Assembly: GCA_025769875.1 (NCBI GenBank)
Contig: JAGFNK010000056.1
Location: forward strand, 110,299 to 174,298
DNA length: 64,000 bases
Source: Russula earlei
Lineage: Eukaryota > Basidiomycota > Agaricomycetes > Russulales > Russulaceae
Direction of reading: 5' to 3'
The notes beneath the pieces were generated by a model. It was given only the letters and a program-made list of their open reading frames with translations, had not been told where the DNA came from and made no database searches. The position numbers were made by a program, and so were the translations under genes. Below, piece by piece: positions 11,872 through 22,612 of this stretch (its first letter is position 1; the number at the start of each line of letters is the position of its first letter).

Positions 11872-14800
11872 ATGTCGTTGTCTCAACCCTCTGCCCCTGT
11901 TGTCCCCATCCTCGATGGTGCAAACTATGGTATTTGGTCAAAGGCTATGAAAGCCTACCTCATGTCCGTTGGACTGTGGGGTTATTGCAATGGCACTTTT
12001 GAACTGCCTACTGTCCCTGCCCTTCCTCAGGCGCCTCTTGCCGAAGAGATTGCTGCCCAGGCTGTCGCTCAGGCAGCTGTGAAAGAATGGAACAAAGGGA
12101 ATGATATGGCAGTCGGTCATATGGTCCTTAGATCAAGCATCGCGATCCAACAAGATCTTACGTCTTTGGATAACACTGAGACTATCTGGAATCGCCTTGA
12201 TACCCTTTATGGTATGGCGACTACCACCAGCATCTATAAGGACTTTAAAGAAGCCATCTCCATTCGCATTAACCCGAGCCAGCATCCTGGCCCACAAATG
12301 GATCGGATACACGCTGCATTCCAGCGCCTCACCGCATCCTCCCTCATTATTCCTGACGCCTTACAGGCGCTCATCATGCTTGCAGCAATTCCCCCAAAAT
12401 GGGAAATGCTTGTCCACATTGTCACTCAGAACTATGATCTAACCGATCTTAGTCCATCTCACGTCCGAGAGGCTATTATCTCTCAATATCAAACTGAGAT
12501 CAATCATGGAACAAGCAAGAAGCACAGTGCGCAGAAGCTTTCAGCTGTCAAGCGCAAGCACGGTGACCCCTCCTTCTCCAATCAGCAGCAGGGCAATAAG
12601 CCCAAGCGCGATGAAGATAAGGACAAGCGCCAGCGCGGTAAGCGCGGCAGAAAAGGAAAAGGGAAAGGCAAGGAGAAGGCTGATAACAGCCATGGTCCTG
12701 GACACTCCCACATTGCGGACGTTGCCGCACTCCCACTCCCGACCATTACCACTATCGCCCATCTGGGTCCTTCGGGGATCCAACAATGTACCGTCCCAAC
12801 TGCGACCGACCCTCGCAAACGCACTCATGGCCCTTACAAGGCCTTAAATAAAGCACTTGATCTTGCTGACGATCTTGGGGTAACTCCCACCATACAGACA
12901 GTCAAGACCCCCGAGCAGCGGATCTCGACTCAATCCGCTGCCTCGACAAGTGCAGTCAAACTTCCGTCGCCCGTCCCTGAGCCTATGGACCAGGACGATG
13001 GCGACTTCGCACAAACTAATATGTCGGATTTATTTGACATATATGACGGTATTCCAGAAGGTGCTGCCACCCCTGAGCATGCTCCGACTCCGTCGGATGA
13101 AGCGCTTGATTGGGGCAGCGACCCCGAAGATAATGAAGCGTGCGTGCGCCTCCCTCTCTCCGTTCACTCGCTAAAGAACCTATTAGCATCTCCCCAGCCC
13201 CAAAGCAGGCTAGATATGTCTAATAAGTGTTCGCTTGTATCGCAGAATGTACAAATTAGCGCAGGAAGTAGTTCCCTGCATAGTGAATGTAACACAAATT
13301 GTTCGAGATGTAGAGGAAAGCACGACTTGAGTAAAATGGGATCCTTATGGCTCCTAGACTCTGGCACGTCCGCACACTTCACCTTCGAAATAAAAGACTT
13401 TATAGAGTATACGCCGGCTTTGCCGCACGAAAGATCCCCTGTTAAAACTGCCGATAACAATATATATGTGGAAGGCAAAGGCGCTGTGTTGCTTCGGCAC
13501 ACTGTCAACTCTAAAACAGTTGTCACACGCATTTCTCCTGTTCTCTATATTCCGAAAATTAACACTCGGATATTATCTATGGGGGAGTTTTTACAACAAG
13601 GGATGCATGCATTAGGGAATAGAAATCATATTTCCCTACGAGAGGACGGACGTATAATCCTGTCCTCTTACCCCTTATTCCCGGGTCAAACCACATATTG
13701 GTTAGACGCCTCAATTGAAAGCGCGCAAGCGCATTCTCTTATCTACGCGGTAGATTATGATGTCATTCACCGACGCCTTGGCCACCCATCTAAGGATGTC
13801 ATAACACGTGCAAAGACACATACCAAGGGTCTCCCTGAAGACCTGAAAATCCCTCAGGAACAGCCGGTATGTCCTGGCTGTGCGCAAGGCAAAATGCCTG
13901 CATCTGCGCACCCCCCTTCTGAAACTCGTGCTTCTGCACCGTTCGAGCGCATTCACTCGGACCTTAAGAGTTTCCCTGTGAAGTCGTATCATAAGTACGA
14001 ATATTTCGTCAGCTTCATTGACGATTATTCCTCCTATGCATGGATTACACTCTTAAAAAATAAAAAGTCGACCATAATGGCCGTCAAGCAATTCCTTGCT
14101 ATGGTGAAAAACCAATACAAAGCAGGAATCAAAGAGTGGATGTCCGATGCTGGCGGAGAATACAAGTCCGAGGCCTTTGATAACGTCCTAAAGGACGAAG
14201 GAATTAAAATCCTGCAAAGCGCCCCATACACTCCACAACAGAATGGACGCGCAGAGCGCTTTATGCGCACTGTAATGGACAAAGCTCAGGCAATGCGCCT
14301 TGAAGCTTGTCTACCTCCCTCCTGGTGGGAATTTGCAGTGAATCATGGGACACACTGTTACAATAGGACACCTGCCAGATGCCTTCAATGGCGTACACCC
14401 TACGAAGTCCTAAAGAACGAGGTCCCTGATATCTCACACCTCAGAGTATTTGGTTGCGGTGCATATGTGCACATACCAGAAAAGCGTCGAGTCAACAAGC
14501 TTTCGCCTAAAAGCGAGCTCATGATGTACCTTGGTCATACTGAGGGGATCAAAGCCTCACTCTTTATGAGGCTTCCAAATAATACGCTTTACACAAATGC
14601 CACCGCCCTGTACGATGAGACCCTGTACCCCAAATGCAACAAAGCGCGCACTAAAGGTACCACGCGGATTAATGAACCGCGTGAGGAACTACCGCAACAA
14701 CCTGTCGAAGACACCATTCCTGGTGTTGACGACCCATTCCCTACAATTAAAAGTGAGGACGATGAGCAGCCTATACAGGCGCCACAAGAAGAGGAACGCG

Positions 14801-16725
14801 AGCAAACGCCCGTCCCTCCTACACCGTCCCCTCCTCCCGTTGAAGAGCCTGTACCTCTTCGAAGGTCTCAGCGGTTGAGGAAAGTACCTACCCGTCCAGG
14901 CAACGTCTATGGTGAATGCAGACACCCCACAGAAGTGGAAAAAGACGTTCGGCGCACACGCACATGGAGAACAATGACAGAAAACCAACCCGGTAGCTCC
15001 GGTGAGGGTAGTACGTCAGGATCGGCCGCACCAGGCCCTTACCCTCCTGTCGTCCTTGACGATCAACCGCCGCAAGCCTCTGAGGATGAGGTAGAAGACA
15101 TTCTACATCTTGCAAGGGAAGGGGGAGTCAAATTTCTGAACTATCTGCTCGCCCAAGCAGTTCCACTAAGTTCAGATACACCTGATACTGCGAAGATTCG
15201 CGAATGGACCTTTAGGGACATTCTGCGAATGCCAAGTGAACTCCAAAAGGAGTGGAAAGATGCTTGTCGCGAGGAGTTGGAATCCCTCCGCAGATGCAAA
15301 GTCTTCGAACTAGTCGATCCTCCCAAGGATCGCAAAATAATTAAAAATAGATGGGTATTCGACCTTAAGTCTGATGGTCGTAAAAAAGCCAGACTAGTCG
15401 CCAAAGGCTTCTCCCAAGTAGAAGGCATTGACTATGATGAAATATTCTCACCCGTGGTACGGTTTGAGACAGTCCGCCTGATGATTGCGCTCGCAGCGCT
15501 CAAAAATTGGCACATTAGCGGACTAGACGTCAAGACTGCCTTTCTCTATGGTGAGCTCGATGAAGAGCTCTATATGGAGCAACCTGAGGGCTTCAAAATA
15601 AAAGGTCAAGAGCGCAAAGTCATGCGCCTTAAACGCGCAATATATGGACTCAAGCAAGCGGCACTTGCTTGGTGGAAAGCCCTTGACAAGTCCATGGCCT
15701 CGCTCGGCCTTATTCGCCTTATGTCTGACTCTGGGCTCTTTGTTAGTAAAGACAAGAGCATAATAGCCATCGTCTATGTTGATGATGTGCTCTTCTTTGG
15801 AGCAGACAAAAAACAAATCAATAAAACAAAGGAGCGCTTCATGAAGCTCTGGGAATGTCGAGATCTGGGCGATGCCCAAGAATTTCTACGCATGCGCATC
15901 ATACGCAAGTCTGGCCAAATACATCTGGACCAGACTGAGTATCTAAGGAAAGTGCTGCAGCGTTTCGACTTGCTTAACGCAAACCCTGCTCCTACTCCGC
16001 TACCAGAGGGCTATCACCCCTCTCCCAACACTTCCGCTGCTGACCCAGCCTTGCGGTCAAAATTCCAGCAGGTTATAGGATCACTCCTATACATAATGCT
16101 TGGAACGCGTCCAGACATAGCCTTTGCTGTCACAAAGTTGTCGCAACATGCTGCCAATCCCTCAGAGGATCATTTAAATCGTGCATACTATATTTGCCGA
16201 TACCTCTTGGGAACCGCCAATTATGCCTTGGTCTATGATGGACCATCTAATGGTGGTTTGATGGCATATGCCGACTCTGACTGGGCTTCTGATCCGACTA
16301 ATCGGAAGTCCACTACAGGCTATATGGTGAACCTGGCTGGAGCAATATTTTCGTGGAACTCACGAGCGCAGAAAACAGTTGTGCTCTCCTCCACTGAAGC
16401 TGAGTACATGTCGCTCTCTGACACGAGCAGACAGTTAGTTTGGATTAAATCCTTACTAACAGAACTTGGCATCAATCTTGCTCCCATCCCACTGTTCGGT
16501 GATAACCAAGGCTCAATATTCTTAGCCTCCAACCCTGTGCAAGAAAAGTGCATTAAACATATTGATTTGCGCTATCACTTCATTCGTGAAGTCATACAAA
16601 ATAAACAGGTGGAGCTATTCTTTATTGAAGGGGCTAACAACCCAGCCGACATGTTCACCAAGAACCTTGGTCGCGTCAAGTTCCTCAAATTCAGGGAGCA
16701 ACTAGGACTAACGTTCTACCCCTGA
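11872..16725 (+). CDS. Copia Gag-Pol polyprotein
   Basis: A single 1,617-aa frame without stops. A Gag region of the UBN2 type occupies about residues 1-220 and is followed by a Lys/Arg-rich basic linker; I see no canonical CX2CX4HX4C zinc knuckle. The aspartic protease has DSGTSAHF with Asp near 496. The integrase has an HHCC head starting HRRLGHP (about 633) with CPGCAQGK, and a DDE core at about D697, D759 and E795 (35 residues between the last two). Reverse transcriptase shows YVDD at 1302-1305. RNase H shows YADSDWAS and STEAEYMSLS. All catalytic residues are present, so the element may be autonomous. Gag and Pol share one frame, so no frameshift site is needed. The ATG lies 168 bases after the LTR. 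Confidence 0.96.
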   Translation: MSLSQPSAPVVPILDGANYGIWSKAMKAYLMSVGLWGYCNGTFELPTVPALPQAPLAEEIAAQAVAQAAVKEWNKGNDMAVGHMVLRSSIAIQQDLTSLDNTETIWNRLDTLYGMATTTSIYKDFKEAISIRINPSQHPGPQMDRIHAAFQRLTASSLIIPDALQALIMLAAIPPKWEMLVHIVTQNYDLTDLSPSHVREAIISQYQTEINHGTSKKHSAQKLSAVKRKHGDPSFSNQQQGNKPKRDEDKDKRQRGKRGRKGKGKGKEKADNSHGPGHSHIADVAALPLPTITTIAHLGPSGIQQCTVPTATDPRKRTHGPYKALNKALDLADDLGVTPTIQTVKTPEQRISTQSAASTSAVKLPSPVPEPMDQDDGDFAQTNMSDLFDIYDGIPEGAATPEHAPTPSDEALDWGSDPEDNEACVRLPLSVHSLKNLLASPQPQSRLDMSNKCSLVSQNVQISAGSSSLHSECNTNCSRCRGKHDLSKMGSLWLLDSGTSAHFTFEIKDFIEYTPALPHERSPVKTADNNIYVEGKGAVLLRHTVNSKTVVTRISPVLYIPKINTRILSMGEFLQQGMHALGNRNHISLREDGRIILSSYPLFPGQTTYWLDASIESAQAHSLIYAVDYDVIHRRLGHPSKDVITRAKTHTKGLPEDLKIPQEQPVCPGCAQGKMPASAHPPSETRASAPFERIHSDLKSFPVKSYHKYEYFVSFIDDYSSYAWITLLKNKKSTIMAVKQFLAMVKNQYKAGIKEWMSDAGGEYKSEAFDNVLKDEGIKILQSAPYTPQQNGRAERFMRTVMDKAQAMRLEACLPPSWWEFAVNHGTHCYNRTPARCLQWRTPYEVLKNEVPDISHLRVFGCGAYVHIPEKRRVNKLSPKSELMMYLGHTEGIKASLFMRLPNNTLYTNATALYDETLYPKCNKARTKGTTRINEPREELPQQPVEDTIPGVDDPFPTIKSEDDEQPIQAPQEEEREQTPVPPTPSPPPVEEPVPLRRSQRLRKVPTRPGNVYGECRHPTEVEKDVRRTRTWRTMTENQPGSSGEGSTSGSAAPGPYPPVVLDDQPPQASEDEVEDILHLAREGGVKFLNYLLAQAVPLSSDTPDTAKIREWTFRDILRMPSELQKEWKDACREELESLRRCKVFELVDPPKDRKIIKNRWVFDLKSDGRKKARLVAKGFSQVEGIDYDEIFSPVVRFETVRLMIALAALKNWHISGLDVKTAFLYGELDEELYMEQPEGFKIKGQERKVMRLKRAIYGLKQAALAWWKALDKSMASLGLIRLMSDSGLFVSKDKSIIAIVYVDDVLFFGADKKQINKTKERFMKLWECRDLGDAQEFLRMRIIRKSGQIHLDQTEYLRKVLQRFDLLNANPAPTPLPEGYHPSPNTSAADPALRSKFQQVIGSLLYIMLGTRPDIAFAVTKLSQHAANPSEDHLNRAYYICRYLLGTANYALVYDGPSNGGLMAYADSDWASDPTNRKSTTGYMVNLAGAIFSWNSRAQKTVVLSSTEAEYMSLSDTSRQLVWIKSLLTELGINLAPIPLFGDNQGSIFLASNPVQEKCIKHIDLRYHFIREVIQNKQVELFFIEGANNPADMFTKNLGRVKFLKFREQLGLTFYP

Positions 16726-16765
16726 ATGTGGGAAAATGCTCACGGCATCTACCGATGCACTTAGC

Positions 16766-16774
16766 AAGGGGGAG
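16766..16774 (+). promoter_or_regulatory. polypurine tract
   Basis: AAGGGGGAG directly abuts the 3' LTR, the expected place and composition for the plus-strand primer of reverse transcription. Confidence 0.85.
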
Positions 16775-17159
16775 TGTTGAACCGGAACCCGAACGGATCA
16801 AAGAAGGCGAAGACCTTCATACAAGGTTCAAGATCTGCTCATAGATGTTACGTGTTAGACAGAACTTTAGTATATGCGCTTATGGCAATAGGGTTACGCA
16901 TAGTACGCTATCTATCACAAGATGCAGCCTTATGCTGCGTCTAGAACATTTCCACATCACGTGTCACTTAATGCGCGATATAGTGGACACCTGTAGTCAC
17001 CTCTTTTGGACTTAGGAACAGCCCTGGGTCATAGAGGTATAAATACCATACTTGTAGACGAGTATACACATTGCTCTACACCCCAATATCACTTGAGCAT
17101 TAGCACAACCTCTAAGGTGGGTTGCTTGGCCTGTTAGCTGCGCTCTATGCTGCGCAACA
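16775..17159 (+). repeat. 3' LTR
   Basis: 385 bp, same ends as the 5' LTR. It differs from the 5' LTR at four places, all C/T or G/A changes inside CpG. Confidence 0.96.
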
Positions 17160-17164
17160 ACTTC
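17160..17164. repeat. target site duplication, right (ACTTC)
   Basis: Pairs with 11,314-11,318. Confidence 0.95.
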
Positions 17165-17200
17165 ACCAAGACAAATGTTACCCACTGACTGACAATTGCA

Positions 17201-17905
17201 AGTCATAATGAACAAAGTTCACCCGTCACTACCAGGGGACCCGATTCTTTCTTAGTCGCAGCACTGCATCCCGGAGTGCCCTTGCACATTTCTCGATGTA
17301 CGCTGTCCCTGTTCGTTTGTAGAACTGTTCAACCAGTTCTGGTCCATCATCGTCAGCAATCCCATATTGTCCCAACAAAATTTTCAAATCCACAGTATTG
17401 CATCGCCGCGGCAAGGTGCAGTGCCTCATCAGCACTACTGCTTTCTGTCATCCTCTGTGGTATGACAAGCCGATAGGAATGCACTTCCGAATCAAATGGC
17501 CTTCCATATTCTAGCTTCTATGGCACGCGAAATGCGAAAACCAATGGACTCGGGGACTTAGAAGGTGATGCCTGGGACTATCACTTCACGTGCATAGGGG
17601 GAAGAAATGTTGGACACTACCAAACTCGGGATTGTTCAGGGCGACGAAGAATAATATCTGAACGATGTTCAGGACGGCCCCATTCTTAGAGTGTGGAAGG
17701 AATATCGCTCTTGTGAGGTGGAGTACGGATCGTTGTCTGGACAAATAATGACGTAGCATCCCTGCCACTGTCAGGCCTTAATACGATGACCGTTCTTAAG
17801 GCGGGACTGAGGAATGACAAAAAAAAAGGAAATGCGGCACTCAATTTCAGGGAGACTAGATCGATCGAGAATAAGACACCTGCAATCTCAAGCATGTGCT
17901 TGATG
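17201..17905 (-). pseudogene. TPR-CHAT gene, copy 4 (remnant)
   Basis: About 700 bases remain of a gene normally about 3.1 kb. The 17,229-17,435 part encodes the CHAT tail (IADDDGPELVEQFYKR and ARALRDAVLRLRKNRV), with internal losses. The part near 17,640-17,760 matches the N-terminal region (NIVQILFFVAL versus KIVQIFFLLAF of copy 3). Most of the middle is deleted and the catalytic His block is broken. Its downstream flank is type B, split by the Copia element. The stretch 17,906-18,219 downstream of it has no recognisable gene. Confidence 0.8.
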
Positions 17906-18219
17906 AGGTCAAGATTGGATATCCTTCTATTCGTGGTCCATAACCGATATTCAATGATCTGAAGATGAACGATATTGATGGGTCATCGCTGGAAGAAGGC
18001 AGGAGTGAACGCAGCCACTCATCCAATGAGAATCAAATTTCAACTCGGTAATCGAACATTCATTATTTCGGCCTTCGACACATTCTCACTTTAGCTATGA
18101 TCGTTATCATACCATACTTGCCATGCCGCCCTGCGTTGTGATGTCCTGCTAACTTGGAAGTGATAGCACTGGTATGTTTGGACTAGCCCCTCTGATACTA
18201 CGCGGCGACCACCTTCCCT

Positions 18220-19058
18220 TCAGGCAGTGGGAGGCCCGACAAGAATGAATGTCCCACCAAGTGGATCGCCGAGTCCAGTCGCGATCGCAAACGCGCTGAC
18301 ATTGAAGGATAGGCGCGACGTGGACGAGTCGACGAGAGTTTGGTTCGAAAAACTTGGCGGTTCTTTGAACACGAGGAACACGTATCTGGGCAAAATCAAC
18401 GTCGTCGTGCTCAATCAGTCCTCCACGCCAGGGTGACATTGGGGACGCGACGTTACCGGTGGGGATCCGAGCCCTGCGGTGGGTTCGGCTGAACGAACTC
18501 GGAGATCGCGGGCGTGTTGTTCACCAGCCGGGTCACGTCCAGGCCGTCTTTCCCGAGATAGAAGCCGCCGCCGAGGAAATGACGGTATTGCGACGAGCTC
18601 GGCGCTTGGGGTGTCGGCACGTCGAGATCAGCAACCGCGAGGACGAACGGACCAAAGCCCGTATCAGCACTTCCGAGTCCGTTGCTGTGCAGTGCCCATT
18701 CTGGTGGCCCTGCTGTCACTACATGTCAACCGATACGATGAGTTGTTTTTTGTGGGTATGATGAGGTTGTTGATACCATTTTGCGGGATTTGTTCGCCCG
18801 CGGAGACGGGGGCGGATACCGCCGCGCCAGGCTGAGGGAAAGCGACCTCGAGAAGGACGATAGGATTGAAGGACAGGGAGGCATTCGCGGGGATCTGGAT
18901 GGGCCAAGTGAGCGCCAGATTGCAGGGGGAGAAAAGGAAATTACATTGAATTGTTCGAATGTTTGGCGCACTTGCGCCAAATTTGTATCTCCCGGTGCGC
19001 CCAGGGGTAGCGCTGTCACCAGGAGGCCCGGGAGTAACAAAATCCAGAGATTGAGCAT
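18220..19058 (-). CDS. secreted PEBP-family (phosphatidylethanolamine-binding-like) protein
   Basis: A four-exon gene: 19058-18945, 18894-18777, 18712-18457 and 18385-18220, giving 217 aa with all phases consistent. The N-terminus MLNLWILLLPGLLVTALPLG is a clear signal peptide. The PEBP core follows: IPANASLSFNPIVLLEV, then VADLDVPTPQ (the D-x-D-x-P ligand-site region), QYRHFLGGGF, and GSDPHRYVFLVFKEP (the conserved DPHRY block). PEBP proteins bind anionic ligands or inhibit serine proteases such as carboxypeptidase Y; the exact role of secreted fungal members is unknown. It starts about 630 bp from the divergent P450 gene and could share its promoter region. A decayed twin is at 10.8-11.2 kb. 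Confidence 0.88.
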
Positions 19059-19689
19059 TCTAAGCGTGTTGAACGTTCATGGCCACTCTCCTCTTCTTTT
19101 ATAAATTCACGTTGGAGCCAAGAATAGCTCCAAACCGAGTCCAATGCGTTATGCATAATGAGCTGCGGAACCACGACCTTGCTTGAAATCTCAAAGCCAA
19201 GAGCGAGTAATGCCAGATGTGTGAACTGGCTTAGTCAGCAGTCGGGTCACCTTACAATCCTCCGTGGCTTGTCTCAGCAGTCGGACAGCTCCCTCTCGCA
19301 TGGTTTTCTACGTCATTGACTTGAGAATTTGGCATTTCCACTCATCGACTGAACCAGAAGTATCTGTCGAAACGTCGCATTCGCTTTTGAACTCGAAGGA
19401 ATTGTATGTTGTTGCGAGCCAGCATCTTCCGTCCATCACGGGGAACTCTCGAAGGGCCATCTCAGCGCTCACTTCCCCTCCATACGATTTCCGAAAGTAG
19501 CCTCCGGACGTGTCGGGACTGCTGGCAATGCTCTGCTTTTCCTCGGACTGATGTCCGTACCCAGAGGAAGTTGTCAATTCGACTGCCTATTCAACCGGGT
19601 CATTTAGTCAGACACCCCTTGTGATCCTCTCTATTTAACTGCCTCACTCCCAGCTTCCTGAGTCCCTCGTGTCCTCTCAACCCCTCACC
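19059..19689. promoter_or_regulatory. divergent intergenic region, PEBP and P450
   Basis: The 631-bp gap separates the starts of the minus-strand PEBP gene and the plus-strand P450, so it must hold both promoters. A CTATTTAA element lies at about 19,631-19,638, roughly 55 bases upstream of the P450 ATG. The segment from the block CTTTTCCTCGGACTGATG (about 19,537) onward recurs before the broken P450 copy at about 32,712. Confidence 0.5.
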
Positions 19690-21645
19690 ATGTCTTTCAC
19701 CGTTCAAGCCATCAATGTCGCGCTGGCGGTGCTGGCCATCTGGCTTCTCAAAAAAGTAACAGAGAAAAAACCTTTAGGCCGCCCGATCCCTGGTCCAAAG
19801 GGTTGGCCAATTATCGGCAACCTCTTCGACGTCCCCACCGAAAACGAATATAAGGTCTTCACCCGGTGGAAGCACAAGTATGGTGAGTGGAATGACCAGC
19901 GCAGTTAGACCGTCTGATGATGGATTACCCTAGGTGATCTCATCCAATTGACCGTCTTCGGAAGGTCGACTATCGTCATCAACTCTCGGCAACTTGCCCT
20001 TGACATGTTCAGCAAAAAAAGTGCCCTCTACTCAAGCCGCCCCCACCTGACAATGGCCTGCGACCTCGTTGGATGGAAGGACGCCCTAGTCCTCCTCAAG
20101 TACAATGACAGATTCAAATCGTTCCGGCGCATGTTCCATACCGTCGTTGGTACCAGGGTCAACGTCGACAGGTTCCGCGAAACCCTAGAAGAGGAGGCTG
20201 CCTTGTTGGTACGTCGCCTATTGGACGACCGAGGCTTCGATGGTCCAGTCCGCAAGTACGTCATAACCAGGTCAACCCCTTCGTGCGAGGTGCTGACTGA
20301 TCGATTGTTCAGAGCGGTCGGCGCCATCATCCTCCGGATATCCCACGGATACAGACCAAAACCAGACAATGATCCCATGGTCCGCATTGCCGATCAGGCG
20401 ACAGACCACCTCAACCTTATCCTCTCTCCCGGTCGTTTCCTCGTAGACGTCTTTCCCTTCCTCCGCTTCATTCCCGAATGGCTCCCGGGTGGTGGCGTCC
20501 ATAAGGTGGCGCGCGAGATGAAGCATACCCTGATCGATCTAACAAATCAATCGTACCAGTTTGCGGAGGACCAGATTGTACGCGTCCGGCCTTGCATTGA
20601 CCTGCCGTTGCTCCTATGCTGAACCCCGGTTTGCTTTTCAGGCCAAGGGAACTGCGGTCCCCAGTTTTGTCTCGACCATGCTCGACGGTCGCAAGGTGTC
20701 ACCGGAAGAAGAGCACGAGATCAAGTGGGCCGCGTCGAGTCTCTACACTGGCGGTGCTGATACCGTAAGGACGCTGATCCTCTCACGCAGCGGTTCGCTT
20801 ACCGTCGCTCCCCTCTCTGCAGCCCGTACTTGCGACAGCCTCGTTCCTCCTTGCCATGACTATGCACCCCGACATTCAGAAGAAAGCCCAAGCCGAGCTC
20901 GATGCCGTCGTCGGCAATGACAGGCTGCCCACGCTCGGCGACCGGGACTCGCTCCCTTACCTCAACACGATGATCAAGGAGGCCATCCGCTGGGGCCCGA
21001 CCACCCCGCTCGGCGCCCCTCACTGCATCGAGCAGGACGACGTCCACGAGGGCTACTTCATCCCCAAAGGCTCCATCGTCATGGCGAACATCTGGTACGC
21101 CCCCTTTCCGTTTGCCGCGCGCTCGTTTCGCCTCTCGCTCACCGGCGCACGCAGGTGGTTCATGCACGACCCCGAGGTGTACAAGAACCCGATGAAGTTC
21201 GACCCGGAACGCCTGATCGCGAAGCCCGGCAAGCCGGCCGAGCTCGACCCCTTCGAATATGCATTTGGCTACGGACGCCGGTGAGTAGGACATGCCCGTC
21301 CGTGTCTCTCTCGTGCGACTCGCGCGCTCACGCCGCCCCCCAACGACAGCGCATGCCCCGGCGCGCAACTCGCTCAGTCCATGTTGTTCATCTTTGCCGC
21401 GACCATGCTCTCCGTGTTCGACATTGAGAAGGTGGTCATCAACGGCGTCGTCCAAGAGCCCAAGTATGAGTTCACGAACGGCATCCTCATGTGCGCCTCG
21501 TCTCGTTTCTTCCTCACACCTGCGTGGGACATCGGCGTATTCTAACATGAACTTCCGCAGCCGTCCGAAGCCATTCAAGACTTCGCTCAAGCCGCGCTCC
21601 GCCAAGGCCGAGGCCCTCATCAAAGCGGTTGACCTGGATTATTAG
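19690..21645 (+). CDS. cytochrome P450 monooxygenase (intact)
   Basis: Eight exons: 19690-19882, 19934-20255, 20313-20577, 20642-20764, 20823-21094, 21155-21280, 21350-21490 and 21561-21645. They join in phase to 508 aa, the usual size for a fungal P450. An N-terminal hydrophobic anchor (AINVALAVLAIWLL) is followed by the proline hinge RPIPGPKGWPIIGN. The I-helix oxygen-binding motif GGADT is at 297-301, the K-helix ExxR is E354-R357, FDPERL matches PERF, and the heme loop FGYGRRACPG has the axial ligand Cys436. It is thus an ER membrane-anchored haem monooxygenase of the kind expanded in Agaricomycetes (similar to the CYP64/CYP5144-like group, by inference). The substrate is unknown. No other pathway gene is adjacent. 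Confidence 0.95.
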
Positions 21646-22612
21646 GTGTCTTGACGTACGGACGGAATCGGTTTGCCGGGCTAGTTTATCATATGTAGAT
21701 TGCATTTTTTTTCTTCCTTTACACACTGAATGCATCCCCCTAATACTTTTCGCTTTGACGCCGGCCGAGGTCGACTTGACATTTGTCAAATCTCTGACGG
21801 ACTGGCCTTCACAAGTTGTGATGCACGATTTTCAAGTTTGATAGATCCACACTGTTCAGGAGGATCAGAGACAGTGGATTGCTTTGGCTCGTCTGTGATC
21901 GAGTACGGACATCACTTGCCAACAAGAGGTTCCGATGGAAATATATATTATTATTTCGGCGAACAGCATCCGCTCCAATGTTATCATTTTCCCACCCTCT
22001 CCCCCAACTCTCCTTGCTATCTCGTAGCTCGTCTCCAATTTGTTTGTTCCGAAAGTCTGAAAGTGTATATAAACCTCGTTAGCTATCTAGGAATGCGAGG
22101 TTGGTCTTTGAATCTCTCCTCTCCTTCGCCCAAGGCCCTATCCTGGTATGTGTAGGCCGCACACCGTACGCGAAGGTATCAGTGTTAGTTGCAAAGTCGT
22201 ATATCCTATGTCTCACTTTCGATTATGTTCATAAAGCCAAAATGAACTACCTACAGCATCTAGTTCAGAGCACAATTACGAAGCCCGTAGTATACTTTTC
22301 ATAAGCAGCTACAGCGCTCGAGTGGGTTGGTATTCAATTGCTCTTTTTCTTCTCTTTCATCTGTGTGTGCCGGAATTCTGCACCATCATATTTAATTTCA
22401 GTACACATAGTTTAGAAGTGTACCTCCCTCCGAAGCAAAGCCGGTGGCAAATGGCCATCGGAAAGTATGTTTCCGACCCGGAGACATGTTTTCAAAAAAA
22501 CTTTCAAACATACACCCAATGATGGTAGTTAGGTTTCAAAGGTTGAGATTCATTTCTCGCTCACCACGACCGAACACAAGGAATATTACTCCTGACAATG
22601 AACGATAGATTA
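21646..22612. other. gene-free stretch, P450 3' flank
   Basis: The first 120 bases are shared with the flank of the broken P450 copy (34,738-34,860), so the duplication reaches about 21,760. Beyond that, AT-richer DNA with only chance-length ORFs. Confidence 0.5.

Larger units (their letters stand above)
11319..17159 (+). mobile_element. full-length Copia (Ty1/copia) LTR retrotransposon
   Basis: The element is complete: 385-bp LTRs starting TGTTG and ending CAACA, a primer-binding site directly after the 5' LTR, one uninterrupted Gag-Pol frame, a purine tract before the 3' LTR, and a 5-bp target duplication (ACTTC). The order protease-integrase-reverse transcriptase-RNase H places it in Copia (Pseudoviridae-type). 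The LTRs differ at 4 of 385 positions, so the insertion is young. It interrupts flank B of the CHAT duplication. A solo LTR of the same family lies inverted at 23,663-24,047. Confidence 0.97.

Noticed and set aside
18895..18945. Apparent frameshift in the first exon of the PEBP gene
   Set aside because: A 50-nt GT-AG intron (18,944-18,895) joins EQFN to IPANASLSF in phase and matches the family core, so the gene is intact.
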